Origin: JAPSGM01 sp963777045
GTDB taxonomy: Bacteria > Chloroflexota > Limnocylindria > QHBO01
NCBI GenBank assembly: GCA_963777045.1
Contig: CAVZPD010000004.1
Coordinates: 1-23,225, forward strand
Direction of reading: 5' to 3'
DNA length: 23,225 nt
Below the pieces are notes generated by a model. That model was not told where the DNA came from, ran no database searches, and worked only from the letters and a program-made list of their open reading frames with translations. Made by a program: the position numbers and the translations under genes. How positions within the stretch are numbered: position 1 is the first letter of the stretch; each line of letters opens with the position of its first letter. This document shows positions 14,060 through 20,694 of this stretch, in pieces.

Positions 14060-15712
14060 TCAGGTGACCGGCAGGCCCAGCGATCGGCGCCAGTCGTTGA
14101 TCGACGGTGGGGGCTCGCTGATGCGCACCGATCCCTTCGGCGCCGCAACGTGGGTGGCGATTCCCGCGGTTTCCGGCCGTCCCGGCGTCCCGGAAACCGG
14201 TCCCGGACGACCGAGCAGATAGCCCTGCCCGGCGCCGACGCCGAGCGCGGCGAGCTGCGCGATCTGTGCCTCCTCTTCGATCCCCTCACCGATGACCAGC
14301 GCGCCGGTTCGAGAAGCCAGGGCGACGACGGACTCGATGACCGCACTCGACGTCGCGCTCGACGAGCTGCGGCGTACGATCGCCAGGTCGACCTTGAGCA
14401 CGTCGAACTGCAGCTCGCTCAGCAGGCGCAGTCCGGCGTTGCCCGCGCCGACGTCGTCCGCGGCGAGACGCATGCCGGCGCGCCGGCATGCCTCCAGGCG
14501 CTCGCGTGCCCGGGCGACGTCCTGCACCTCCTCGCGCTCCGTGAGCTCGAGGACCACCCGGGCAGGATCCAGGTGGAAGCGCGCAAGGATGCTCTGGAGG
14601 ACTGCCGCGTTGAACTCCGGCGCCTCGACGGTGGTGGGGGAGAGGTTGATCGACAGGAAGCGATCGGCCTCCAGCGAGCGCGCTCCGCGCACGATCGCCT
14701 CGAAACAGGCGAGGTCCAGTGGGACGGTGTAGCCGCTGGCGGCCGCTGCGGCGAAAAGGGCGCCAGGATCACCGAACGGAGCCGGCGGGATCGGCCGGAT
14801 CAGGCCCTCCATCCCGATCACGCGTCCACTCGCCAGGTCGACGATAGGCTGGTAGACCGGGCGCAGCTGGCCGCGAGCGATGACCTCCGCGATGGCGTGG
14901 CCGGCGTCGGGCGAGATCTCGACAGCATCCACCGTGGGGTCGAAGACGATCACCTCGGTGCGTCCGCCGTGCTTGGCCTGGTAGAGCGCCGTATCGGCCT
15001 GGGAGTAGAGCTGCGCGCGCGTGCTGGCCAGGGAAGGCAGCGCGGAGACTCCGGCCGAGAAGGAGACGTGCAGCCCATCCTCGCGGTCGCCGTCCGCCGG
15101 CTGGAGGGCGGCGGCGAGCAGGCGGCGCACGACGGTCCGCGCGCCTGCGGCATCGGTGTGGGGAAGGAGGACGGCGAATTCGTCGCCGCCGACGCGGAAC
15201 GGGCGGTCGACGCGCCGGATGGACGCGTTGACCACGCGCCCAAAGTGCGAGAGTGCCCGATCGCCCTGGCCATGGCCGCCGCGATCGTTGATCTGCTTGA
15301 AGCCATCCAGGTCGATGATCGCCAACGAGACCGGCGTACCGTAGCGCTGCGACGCTTCGACCTGACGCGTCAGCTCTTCCTGGAAGGCGCGATGGTTCCC
15401 GAGCCCCGTCAGCGGATCGGAGAGTGAATCCGCCAGTGCCGCCTCGTAGCGGAGGTGAAGATCCTCGCGCGAACGTGCCAGCGGCAGCACCACCAGCACC
15501 CAGAGCGCGATCCCGACGAGCACGCCCGCCGCGCCCGCGGCCAGCAGGCCACGCGCCGCCGAGGCGACGATCGTGTCGACGAGCACGCGGTCGACGCCGA
15601 TGCCGGCAGCCGCGGCAGCAGTGAGCGCGATCATCAGGCGCCAGCTCAGGCCGACACGCTCCTCGCGGGTTGCCAGACGTGCGCCGCGCGACGGCGCCAT
15701 GCCCTCGTCCAC
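14060..15712 (-). CDS. Membrane GGDEF-EAL cyclic-di-GMP protein
   Basis: This 550-aa protein has two membrane helices (about 24-42 and 52-78), a GGDEF domain (about 90-260) and an EAL domain (about 268-505). The cyclase motif is intact GGDEF (175-179), with an RxxD product-inhibition site (R166-D169) five residues upstream. In the EAL half the first motif reads EGL (302-304) instead of EAL, but the glutamate is kept. Other catalytic positions look present: N356 (INLS), E389 (ELTE), D419-D420, K440 (KVD), E479 (GEGIE) and Q496 (QGYLLGRP). DDFG has become DDVG. So both synthesis and hydrolysis of c-di-GMP remain possible. There is no sensory domain beyond the membrane part. GTG 15712 follows GGGAG by about nine bases; ATG 15700 is an alternative. 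Confidence 0.92.
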   Translation of the reverse strand: MDEGMAPSRGARLATREERVGLSWRLMIALTAAAAAGIGVDRVLVDTIVASAARGLLAAGAAGVLVGIALWVLVVLPLARSREDLHLRYEAALADSLSDPLTGLGNHRAFQEELTRQVEASQRYGTPVSLAIIDLDGFKQINDRGGHGQGDRALSHFGRVVNASIRRVDRPFRVGGDEFAVLLPHTDAAGARTVVRRLLAAALQPADGDREDGLHVSFSAGVSALPSLASTRAQLYSQADTALYQAKHGGRTEVIVFDPTVDAVEISPDAGHAIAEVIARGQLRPVYQPIVDLASGRVIGMEGLIRPIPPAPFGDPGALFAAAAASGYTVPLDLACFEAIVRGARSLEADRFLSINLSPTTVEAPEFNAAVLQSILARFHLDPARVVLELTEREEVQDVARARERLEACRRAGMRLAADDVGAGNAGLRLLSELQFDVLKVDLAIVRRSSSSATSSAVIESVVALASRTGALVIGEGIEEEAQIAQLAALGVGAGQGYLLGRPGPVSGTPGRPETAGIATHVAAPKGSVRISEPPPSINDWRRSLGLPVT

Positions 15713-15828
15713 TGCAGGATCTCCCTGGCCCCCCTGGCTAGACCGAACAGGTATCGCACAGCCGGGTGCCCGGACGCACTAGGCGAAAAGTACCTCCCGG
15801 GTCACCGGAGCCCGCCAGGGGGTTCGGC

Positions 15829-15834
15829 TACGAT
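15829..15834 (+). promoter_or_regulatory. Candidate -10 box of hflX
   Basis: TACGAT in the context GGCTACGATG lies nine bases before the hflX ATG at 15844, leaving at most a few untranslated bases. It is one of several near-leaderless starts in this window. Confidence 0.4.
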
Positions 15835-15843
15835 GAGGGCAGC

Positions 15844-17160
15844 ATGCCTGCACGCAGCACACTGATCGACCTCACTGCGCCCACCGAGCGCGCGTTCCTC
15901 ATCGGCCTCGACAATCCGGGGGACGGTCGCTGGCCCGTGTCGCGCAGCCTGGCGGAGCTCGGCGCGCTCGCGCAGGCGGCGGGTGCCAGCGTGGTGGGAA
16001 GCGCCGCTCAGCGGCGGCAGTCCGCCGACAGGGCGTGGTACTTCGGCAAGGGACGCGCGACCGAGCTGCGCGATGAGAAGGCGCTGCGCGATTTCAACCT
16101 GCTCGTCGTCGACGACGAGCTGTCGGCCACCCAGCAGCGCAACCTGGAGAAGCTCCTCGACTGCAAGGTCCTGGACCGATCGGCTCTGATCATCGATATC
16201 TTCGCCCGGCACGCCAAGACTCGCGAGGGGCGTCTGCAGGTTGAGCTGGCGGCGCTCGAGTACCACCTGCCGCGGCTGACCAGGATGTGGACGCACCTCT
16301 CGCGCACCGCCGGCGGCATCGGTACCCGGGGACCCGGCGAAAGCCAGCTGGAGACCGACCGCCGCATCATCCGCGAGAAGATCAAGAAGGTGCGCGGCGA
16401 GCTTCGCGACGTTCGGCGACATCGCGCCACCGCCAGCCGGCGGCGCGATCGGACGGAGGTGGCCACCGTCGCCCTGGTCGGCTACACAAACGCGGGCAAG
16501 TCCACGCTCCTCAACGCGCTGGCGGAGGCAAACGTCTACGCGGCCAACACGCTCTTCGCCACCCTCGATCCGACGAGTCGGGCCGTGACTGTGCCCGGTG
16601 GCCTGCGCGTCGTCATCACTGACACGGTGGGCTTCATCAACAAGCTCCCGCACGACCTGGTCGACGCATTCCGAGCGACCTTGGAGGAGGTCGTCCGCGC
16701 CGACCTGCTGCTGGAGGTCGCCGACGCGGCCGATGCCGACTTTCTGGGCCAGCAGCAGGCCGTCCAATCGGTCCTGGACGAGATCGGCGCAGGAGACAAG
16801 CCGCGCATCACCGTCTACAACAAGATCGACCTGCTGGACGCCGACCTGCGCTCCGAACCGGTTCCGGCCAGCCCGCAGGCGGCCTTCGTCAGTGCCATGA
16901 CTGGCGAAGGACTTTCCGAACTGCTGGAGCAGATCGCCGATGCGCTGCGGGCGCGGATGGTGAGCGTCGACGCCGTCGTACCGTACGCCCGTGGCGAGCT
17001 GGTGGCTCGCGCAAGGTCAGCCGGCGAGATTGATGAGGACTACACCGCGGCGGGCATCCGCCTGCACGGCCATCTGCCCGAAGCGATGGCCGCGGAGGTG
17101 CGCAACGCCGCCCCGCGCCGCCGGCAGCGGTCGCGGGATGACGCGCTGGGAGGACCCTAG
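15844..17160 (+). CDS. hflX: Ribosome-associated GTPase HflX
   Basis: HflX splits stalled or hibernating 70S ribosomes, notably after heat or antibiotic stress. The 438-aa product has the N-terminal HflX domain (about 15-115, with YFGKGRATEL at 66-75), a helical linker with the run from GGIGTRGPGES into QLETDRRII (157-176), and the GTPase domain. G1 is GYTNAGKST (213-221), G3 DTVGF (260-264), G4 NKID (326-329) and G5 around VSAMTGEG. The C-terminal tail is short. ATG 15844 is chosen because the family N-terminus aligns there and a TACGAT box precedes it. The frame is open 78 bases further upstream without a family match. Convergent with the next gene, 10 bases apart. Confidence 0.95.
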   Translation: MPARSTLIDLTAPTERAFLIGLDNPGDGRWPVSRSLAELGALAQAAGASVVGSAAQRRQSADRAWYFGKGRATELRDEKALRDFNLLVVDDELSATQQRNLEKLLDCKVLDRSALIIDIFARHAKTREGRLQVELAALEYHLPRLTRMWTHLSRTAGGIGTRGPGESQLETDRRIIREKIKKVRGELRDVRRHRATASRRRDRTEVATVALVGYTNAGKSTLLNALAEANVYAANTLFATLDPTSRAVTVPGGLRVVITDTVGFINKLPHDLVDAFRATLEEVVRADLLLEVADAADADFLGQQQAVQSVLDEIGAGDKPRITVYNKIDLLDADLRSEPVPASPQAAFVSAMTGEGLSELLEQIADALRARMVSVDAVVPYARGELVARARSAGEIDEDYTAAGIRLHGHLPEAMAAEVRNAAPRRRQRSRDDALGGP

Positions 17161-17170
17161 GAGCTTCAGC

Positions 17171-17428
17171 TCAGGCCTGGTTCGCCGTGGCCCGGCCGCC
17201 AACGGCCGACGCAGCCGATGACTCGTTCCGCGCCGCGCGATTGACCAGTGCCTGGCGCAGACCGAGTCCGCCCAGCAGGTAGACGGCCGATCCCATGAGC
17301 ATCAGGCCATAGCCGCCGGCCAGCCGCGCGGACTCGGTGGCGTCCAGGACGCCCATGAGCGACATGAGCGCGCCGACAGCCAGGCCGGCCCAGCCGGCGC
17401 CCCAGAATGCGGGATGTGTTCGCTTCAT
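17171..17428 (-). CDS. Small two-helix membrane protein, unknown
   Basis: This 85-aa protein opens MKRTHPAFWGAGWAGLAVGA. It has two hydrophobic segments (about 9-28 and 35-57) and an Ala/Ser-rich polar tail. The family is not recognised, and the function is unknown. The ATG at 17428 has no Shine-Dalgarno sequence but is preceded, six bases upstream on the coding strand, by TACGCT, the same box as before queA. A longer frame reaching 17701 overlaps the antisense frames of the neighbouring gene and is less likely. Confidence 0.55.
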   Translation of the reverse strand: MKRTHPAFWGAGWAGLAVGALMSLMGVLDATESARLAGGYGLMLMGSAVYLLGGLGLRQALVNRAARNESSAASAVGGRATANQA

Positions 17429-17434
17429 GAGGGG

Positions 17435-17440
17435 AGCGTA
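17435..17440 (-). promoter_or_regulatory. Candidate -10 box of the small membrane protein
   Basis: On the minus strand TACGCT sits six bases before the ATG at 17428, as expected for a leaderless transcript. The sequence CTACGCT is identical to the queA box region. Confidence 0.4.
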
Positions 17441-17535
17441 GATGCCCCGGCGCGCCGAGACGATGCACCATGGGTCCCGGGTCGCGGCGCCCCACAGGTC
17501 CCGACCACACTTCCCCAAAGATATGTTATGTGACC

Positions 17536-18360
17536 TTAGACACGCATAGTCGGTCGCGCCTGGGCGAACCGCCAACGGTTTCCCTCGAGATCCTCGGCCG
17601 TGTAAGCGCGGTACCCGTGCTGGTCGATTCCGCTGACGATGTGCGCACCATGCCGCTGCGCGCGTTCGAGGTGGCCGTCCAGGTCGTCGACGAACACCCA
17701 CGGAACGTGGGACTGCGACGCCGCGGACGGTGCGGGCTGCTCCTTCTTGAACACCATCAGCGGCGCGTTGCCGGCGCGCAGCTCCAGCCAGCCATCGCCC
17801 TCGCCCTCCGCTGACGGCAGCTCCATGGCCGGCTCGAAGCCGAACGTGTCACGTAGCCAGAGTGCGGCGCTGACAGGAGCGGCGTAGAAGACTGCCAAGC
17901 CCAGCCGTCCGTGCTCGCGGGGGCTCGGCGGCGCATCCTTTCGCGCGATGGCCCAGCTGGAGAACCAGGAAGGCGTCACCCGGATGAAGCTGGTGCCGCC
18001 CATGTCACGGCCACCATCAGGGACCGTCGCGACAAGTCGCACCCTCGTTCCGATGGCGGCCGGCTCGAATGTCACTTCGATGCGGACGTCGTCAACGGAG
18101 CTCCGCCAGGCAAGCCTCCGCCCTGGTTCCCATGCGGTGATTCGGGCCAGCTCCAGCGTGTCGCCCTGCGATTCGTCGTAGATCTCGAGCAGCCGTCCGT
18201 CGATTCCTGGCTCGCAGCGCATCTCGGCGACCCGCGCCGCATCCCAGTTGTTGATGGGCCCGCGCAACCACCAGTAGTCCAGCTCCTTGGTGAATACCTC
18301 GAACGCCGCGGCAGGTTCGAGTCCAACCTCGACCTCGGACGAAACGACTCGCTCGTTCAT
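17536..18360 (-). CDS. SRPBCC (AHSA1-like) and VOC domain fusion protein
   Basis: This 274-aa protein has two small-molecule-binding folds. Residues about 1-145 form an AHSA1/SRPBCC domain (EVEVGLEPAAAFEVFTKELD, later RVRLVATVPDGG). Residues about 155-272 form a glyoxalase/bleomycin-resistance (VOC) domain with the closing stretch GYRAYTAEDLEGNRWRFAQARP. Either domain can bind hydrophobic or toxic compounds, but no catalytic metal set is obvious to me. The ATG at 18360 overlaps the ArsR stop in ATGA, giving tight coupling with the regulator. SRPBCC partners of ArsR repressors are common; the fused VOC is less so. The true start is MNERVV. A longer frame to 18414 lies inside the arsR-type gene. 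Confidence 0.85.
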   Translation of the reverse strand: MNERVVSSEVEVGLEPAAAFEVFTKELDYWWLRGPINNWDAARVAEMRCEPGIDGRLLEIYDESQGDTLELARITAWEPGRRLAWRSSVDDVRIEVTFEPAAIGTRVRLVATVPDGGRDMGGTSFIRVTPSWFSSWAIARKDAPPSPREHGRLGLAVFYAAPVSAALWLRDTFGFEPAMELPSAEGEGDGWLELRAGNAPLMVFKKEQPAPSAASQSHVPWVFVDDLDGHLERAQRHGAHIVSGIDQHGYRAYTAEDLEGNRWRFAQARPTMRV

Positions 18361-18683
18361 TCGCGTACGGATCCATCTGCCTGCTCGCGGAACGAGGCGA
18401 GCTGCGCGTCCCACTCGTGGCGCACCTCATCGAGCCAGGTTTGAGCGCTCTCGAGCCCTTCTGGGCGCAACCGGAAGATCCTCAGCCGCGCGTCGGAAGG
18501 ATCCCTCTCGTCCTGTACCACCCCGGCGGCCAGCAGGATCCGCAGGTGACGGCTCATCCCTGGACGCGACTGCTCGGTCGCGGCCGCCAGGTCGCCGGCA
18601 CGCATCGGGCCCGAGCCGAGCAGCTGGATGACCCGCCGGCGCGTCGAGTCGGAAAGAGCATCGAAGACGCGAGCTCGTTGCAT
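18357..18683 (-). CDS. ArsR-family winged-helix repressor
   Basis: This 108-aa protein opens with FDALSDSTRRRVIQLLGSGPMRAGDLAA, the typical ArsR start. The recognition part follows (SRPGMSRHLRILLAAGVVQDERD), then a wing and a C-terminal helix. It contains no cysteine, so classical ArsR metal sites are absent. It belongs to the group paired with SRPBCC proteins and not to metal sensors. The ATG at 18683 lacks a ribosome site and follows an AT-rich TTAACTATTCACTGC. It overlaps the downstream SRPBCC-VOC start by four bases, so repressor and effector form one unit. Autoregulation is likely by family habit. Confidence 0.88.
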   Translation of the reverse strand: MQRARVFDALSDSTRRRVIQLLGSGPMRAGDLAAATEQSRPGMSRHLRILLAAGVVQDERDPSDARLRIFRLRPEGLESAQTWLDEVRHEWDAQLASFREQADGSVRE

Positions 18684-18689
18684 GCAGTG

Positions 18690-18700
18690 AATAGTTAACG
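18690..18700. promoter_or_regulatory. AT-rich GTTAAC element before the ArsR gene
   Basis: A short AT-rich island (AATAGTTAACG) with the palindrome GTTAAC at 18694-18699 lies immediately upstream of the repressor ATG, in otherwise GC-rich DNA. It could combine the -10 region and the repressor operator. The palindrome is only 6 bp, so this is tentative. Confidence 0.3.
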
Positions 18701-18783
18701 CAGGACGTAACGGTGTCAAGTCCCCCACTGCGGGACGCACTGCCACGATCTGATCCGCGTCGGCGCGAGGACCAGGCCCGAGC

Positions 18784-19317
18784 ATGGCTCGCAGATCAAC
18801 CAGGCTGGTGCTGCCCGTCGCCGCGGCACTGCTCGCCGCAGCGTGGATGGTGCTGATCGGCCCGACCTCGATGGGTGGACCCATGACCTACGGCTGGGTC
18901 GACGGCAGCAGCATGGAGCCGATGCTGCACCGCGGCGACCTGGTCCTGGCTCGGAGCGCCGACGCATACGCACCCGGTGACACCGTCGTCTTCCGCGTCC
19001 CGCAGGGCTTCGCGCGCTCTGGAAAGCTGGTGATCCACCGTATCGTGAGCGGATCGGGATCCGACGGATTCGTGACCCGCGGCGACCACTACGAGGTCTC
19101 CGACGGATGGACCCGAACGCTCGAGACGTGCTGGGGAAGCTCTACCTCACCTGACCTGGCCGGACCGGCAGGTCCTACTCCTTGCCCCCGCAGCCATGGT
19201 CGCCCTGCTGTCGGGTGGCGCCGTTGGCTTCATGCGGGGGCGGCGCACGGCCTGATCGTTGCCGAGGTCGACCGCCCCCGATGCGTTGGCGTGAGGATTC
19301 AGGACCTGACGCAGTAG
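18784..19317 (+). CDS. Signal peptidase I with C-terminus apparently lost by two frameshifts
   Basis: Signal peptidase I cuts signal peptides from exported proteins. The first ~109 residues fit the archaeal/ER-like S26B type. There is a membrane helix (about 8-26), the serine box GSSMEPML (S43), GDLVLAR, GDTVVFR, VIHRIVSG (H85) and RGDHYEVSDGW (100-109). After DGW the uninterrupted frame (to 19317) becomes unlike the family. Another frame supplies NARDVLGKLYLT up to 19150. A third supplies RQVLLLAPAAMVALLSGGAV then GFMRGRRTA, a convincing closing membrane helix, ending at TGA 19253-19255. One extra C at 19112-19114 and one at 19150-19151 would restore a single protein. It is either a sequence error or a recently broken gene. 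The active-site residues stay in the readable part. Confidence 0.75.
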   Translation: MARRSTRLVLPVAAALLAAAWMVLIGPTSMGGPMTYGWVDGSSMEPMLHRGDLVLARSADAYAPGDTVVFRVPQGFARSGKLVIHRIVSGSGSDGFVTRGDHYEVSDGWTRTLETCWGSSTSPDLAGPAGPTPCPRSHGRPAVGWRRWLHAGAAHGLIVAEVDRPRCVGVRIQDLTQ

Positions 19318-19745
19318 AACTCGCGCTCGTCGACCAGCACCTCACCGGTGGTGAGATCCTGGACGATACGGCCCTTGAGACTGAATTTCTGGCCCGTCTC
19401 CGGATTGGTGTGCATGAAGTTGTACATCGTCCGGAAAGTGCGGTCGGTGATGACTCGTGTCTCGTGTCCGAGCGCGGAGAAGCCGTCATCGGTTGACACC
19501 TCGGTCGTGACGGTCAACACCACGTTGTTCTCGTGCTGGTGCTCTTTGACGTGGAACACGAGATATACCGTCTGGCTGGTGGAGGGGTCACAGGGATTCG
19601 TGCCGCCCTCAACCACCCGCTCGAGAGTCCACTCCGTCGGCTGGTCGGCCAGGGCCGGGCTGGCCATCAGACCGATCAGCAGCATTGCGAGGGCCGTGCC
19701 CGTGACCATCAGCCGCCGGGTGTGCCCAATCCGCTGGTGTCTCAT
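19299..19745 (-). CDS. Secreted beta-rich protein, paralogue 1 (NPCDP / KxHxHxNN)
   Basis: This 148-aa exported protein has a positive N-region (MRHQRIGHTRR), a hydrophobic core (about 13-27) and the Sec-type cleavage site ALA|DQ after residue 33. The mature part carries NPCDP (50-54), KEHQHENN (67-74), STDDGFS (84-90), NPETGQK (114-120) and an end with FYC. Two cysteines, at C52 and C145, could pair. All these motifs recur in the next gene upstream (20180-20617), showing a tandem duplication. The HxH-xNN segment may bind a metal, but that is inference. Function unknown. The ATG at 19745 has AAGGGAGA eight bases upstream; a longer frame to 19874 would destroy the signal peptide layout. Confidence 0.8.
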   Translation of the reverse strand: MRHQRIGHTRRLMVTGTALAMLLIGLMASPALADQPTEWTLERVVEGGTNPCDPSTSQTVYLVFHVKEHQHENNVVLTVTTEVSTDDGFSALGHETRVITDRTFRTMYNFMHTNPETGQKFSLKGRIVQDLTTGEVLVDEREFYCVRS

Positions 19746-19797
19746 CTGGGTTCTCCCTTCGTGCCAGATCCGTGCTCTGCGCGGAAACTGCGAATTA
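19746..19797 (-). promoter_or_regulatory. 5' leader of secreted paralogue 1, conserved with paralogue 2
   Basis: On the minus strand the 47 bases before the ATG run from CGCAGTTTCCGCGC to CGAAGGGAGAACCCAG. Paralogue 2 has almost the same order, GCAGTTCCCGCAC to CGAAGGGAGAGCGCAG, in 46 bases. A TAATTC box (19792-19797) just before it could be the -10. The shared ribosome-binding block and GCAGTT element suggest duplication of the regulatory region together with the gene. Confidence 0.5.
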
Positions 19798-20127
19798 CGA
19801 CGGGGCGAGGAGCGCCCCCTGGGGCGTGTCCGGGCAGCCACGATGTCGCGCAGGTGCAATGTGCCATCCCTCACACGCCGTCATCCAGCGCGACCGCGAC
19901 GTGCGTGATCGCCTCGGGATGGCCCATCTGTGCCCACTCCACCAGGGATCGTCCCATCGCTCCCCCTTCTGGGGTGTGGGGCCGAGGTGGCCTCATCACA
20001 GGGTTTGATCGTGCCCAACGGCGAACGGTTCGATTTCCGACTTGAACCGCCAGTGCAGACGGGGTGAGCGCCACGCTGGGAGCTCGGAGGGCCGACGCCA
20101 CCCTTGGGCACCCCGCGGACGTTGCGA
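19798..20127. other. Gene-poor stretch between the two secreted paralogues
   Basis: I find no convincing gene in these 330 bases. Visible items are a small hairpin GGGGCG-AGGAG-CGCCCC (19802-19818) and an inverted repeat CGGTTC/GAACCG (20026-20031 and 20044-20049). There is also a 28-codon minus-strand ORF (19871-19957, MGRSLVEWAQMGHPEAITHV...) that looks vaguely like the end of an ankyrin-type helix pair. The last could be a gene remnant, but nothing upstream supports a full protein. Confidence 0.4.
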
Positions 20128-20158
20128 GGGGGCGAGCCAACAAAGGTTGCTCGCCCCT
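20128..20158 (-). terminator. Hairpin after secreted paralogue 2
   Basis: GGGGCGAGC (20129-20137) pairs exactly with GCTCGCCCC (20149-20157). An inner AAC/GTT pairing surrounds an AAAG loop. It starts about 20 bases beyond the stop of paralogue 2 on the minus strand. There is no T-run, but stem strength and position suit a terminator or 3'-end stabiliser. Confidence 0.6.
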
Positions 20159-20179
20159 GGGTTTGGGTAGCCAGGCGCT

Positions 20180-20617
20180 TCACCAGATGATGCAGCGCAG
20201 CTCCTGGACCTCGAACAGGACATCACCGGACGTTAGATCGACGACCGCCCGTCCCTTTACGGTGTACTTCTGGCCTGTCTCAGAATTGGTCTGAATGAAG
20301 TTCCAGATCGCGCGCTCCGTATCGCCCGCAACGACGGTGGTCTGGTGGCCGGGGCCGGAGAATCCGTCGTCGGTCGACGCCCAGCTGCTGATGGTCTCCA
20401 CGTAGTTGTTGGCGTGCTCGTGCACCTTGATCACGAAGTCGATGGTCACCAACTGCGTGCTGGGCGGATCGCATGGATTCACGTCCTCGAATTCGGCGTG
20501 GGCGGTTACTACCGCAGGCGCGTCGGCCAGTGCGGGGCTTGCCACCATGCCGGTCAGCAGCATCGAGAGTGTCAAGCCCTTTATCAGGGAAGGCCCGGTA
20601 AGCCACTGGAGTGTCAT
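20180..20617 (-). CDS. Secreted beta-rich protein, paralogue 2 (NPCDP / KxHxHxNN)
   Basis: This 145-aa exported paralogue of the 19299-19745 product opens MTLQWLTGPSLIKGLTLS. It has a hydrophobic core and the same VASPALA|DA cleavage region. The mature protein keeps NPCDP, IKVHEHANN, STDDGFS, GHQTTV, NSETGQK and a final LRC. The two cysteines are at equivalent places. Conserved spacing across the mature chain shows the same fold, probably beta-rich and extracellular. No enzyme motif is visible. ATG 20617 has AAGGGAGA seven bases upstream, the same block as paralogue 1; a longer frame to 20668 is not preferred. It lies 77 bases after the regulator stop on the same strand, followed by a strong hairpin. 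Confidence 0.8.
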   Translation of the reverse strand: MTLQWLTGPSLIKGLTLSMLLTGMVASPALADAPAVVTAHAEFEDVNPCDPPSTQLVTIDFVIKVHEHANNYVETISSWASTDDGFSGPGHQTTVVAGDTERAIWNFIQTNSETGQKYTVKGRAVVDLTSGDVLFEVQELRCIIW

Positions 20618-20686
20618 CTGCGCTCTCCCTTCGTTGATGGTCCCGCCTCGTGCGGGAACTGCGGCCACCTTGGAGGGGACAAGTTA
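20618..20686 (-). promoter_or_regulatory. 5' leader of secreted paralogue 2 with hairpin and possible -10
   Basis: On the minus strand, TAACTT (20681-20686) may be the -10 of this gene. TCCCGC-ACGAG-GCGGGA (20641-20657) is a perfect 6-bp hairpin within the leader. It overlaps the GCAGTTCCCGCAC block (20618-20663 leader) that matches the leader of paralogue 1. The regulator gene ends only nine bases upstream of TAACTT, so read-through is also possible. Confidence 0.4.
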
Positions 20687-20694
20687 GGTTTGGG

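Noticed and set aside
13973..15427. Plus-strand 484-codon frame opposite the GGDEF/EAL gene
   Set aside because: Antisense of a gene with intact GGDEF and EAL-domain motifs. The product is Arg/Asp-rich shadow sequence.
19871..19957. 28-codon minus ORF MGRSLVEWAQMGHPEAITHV...
   Set aside because: The composition looks protein-like, but the ribosome site is too close, no longer frame exists and no neighbour supports it. Kept only as a possible remnant in the gene-poor stretch.
20021..20049. tRNA-like T-arm (GGTTCGATT)
   Set aside because: The flanking bases do not form the 5-bp T-stem, and no acceptor or anticodon arm can be found. Similar TTCGA hits at 1190 and 18315 also fail.
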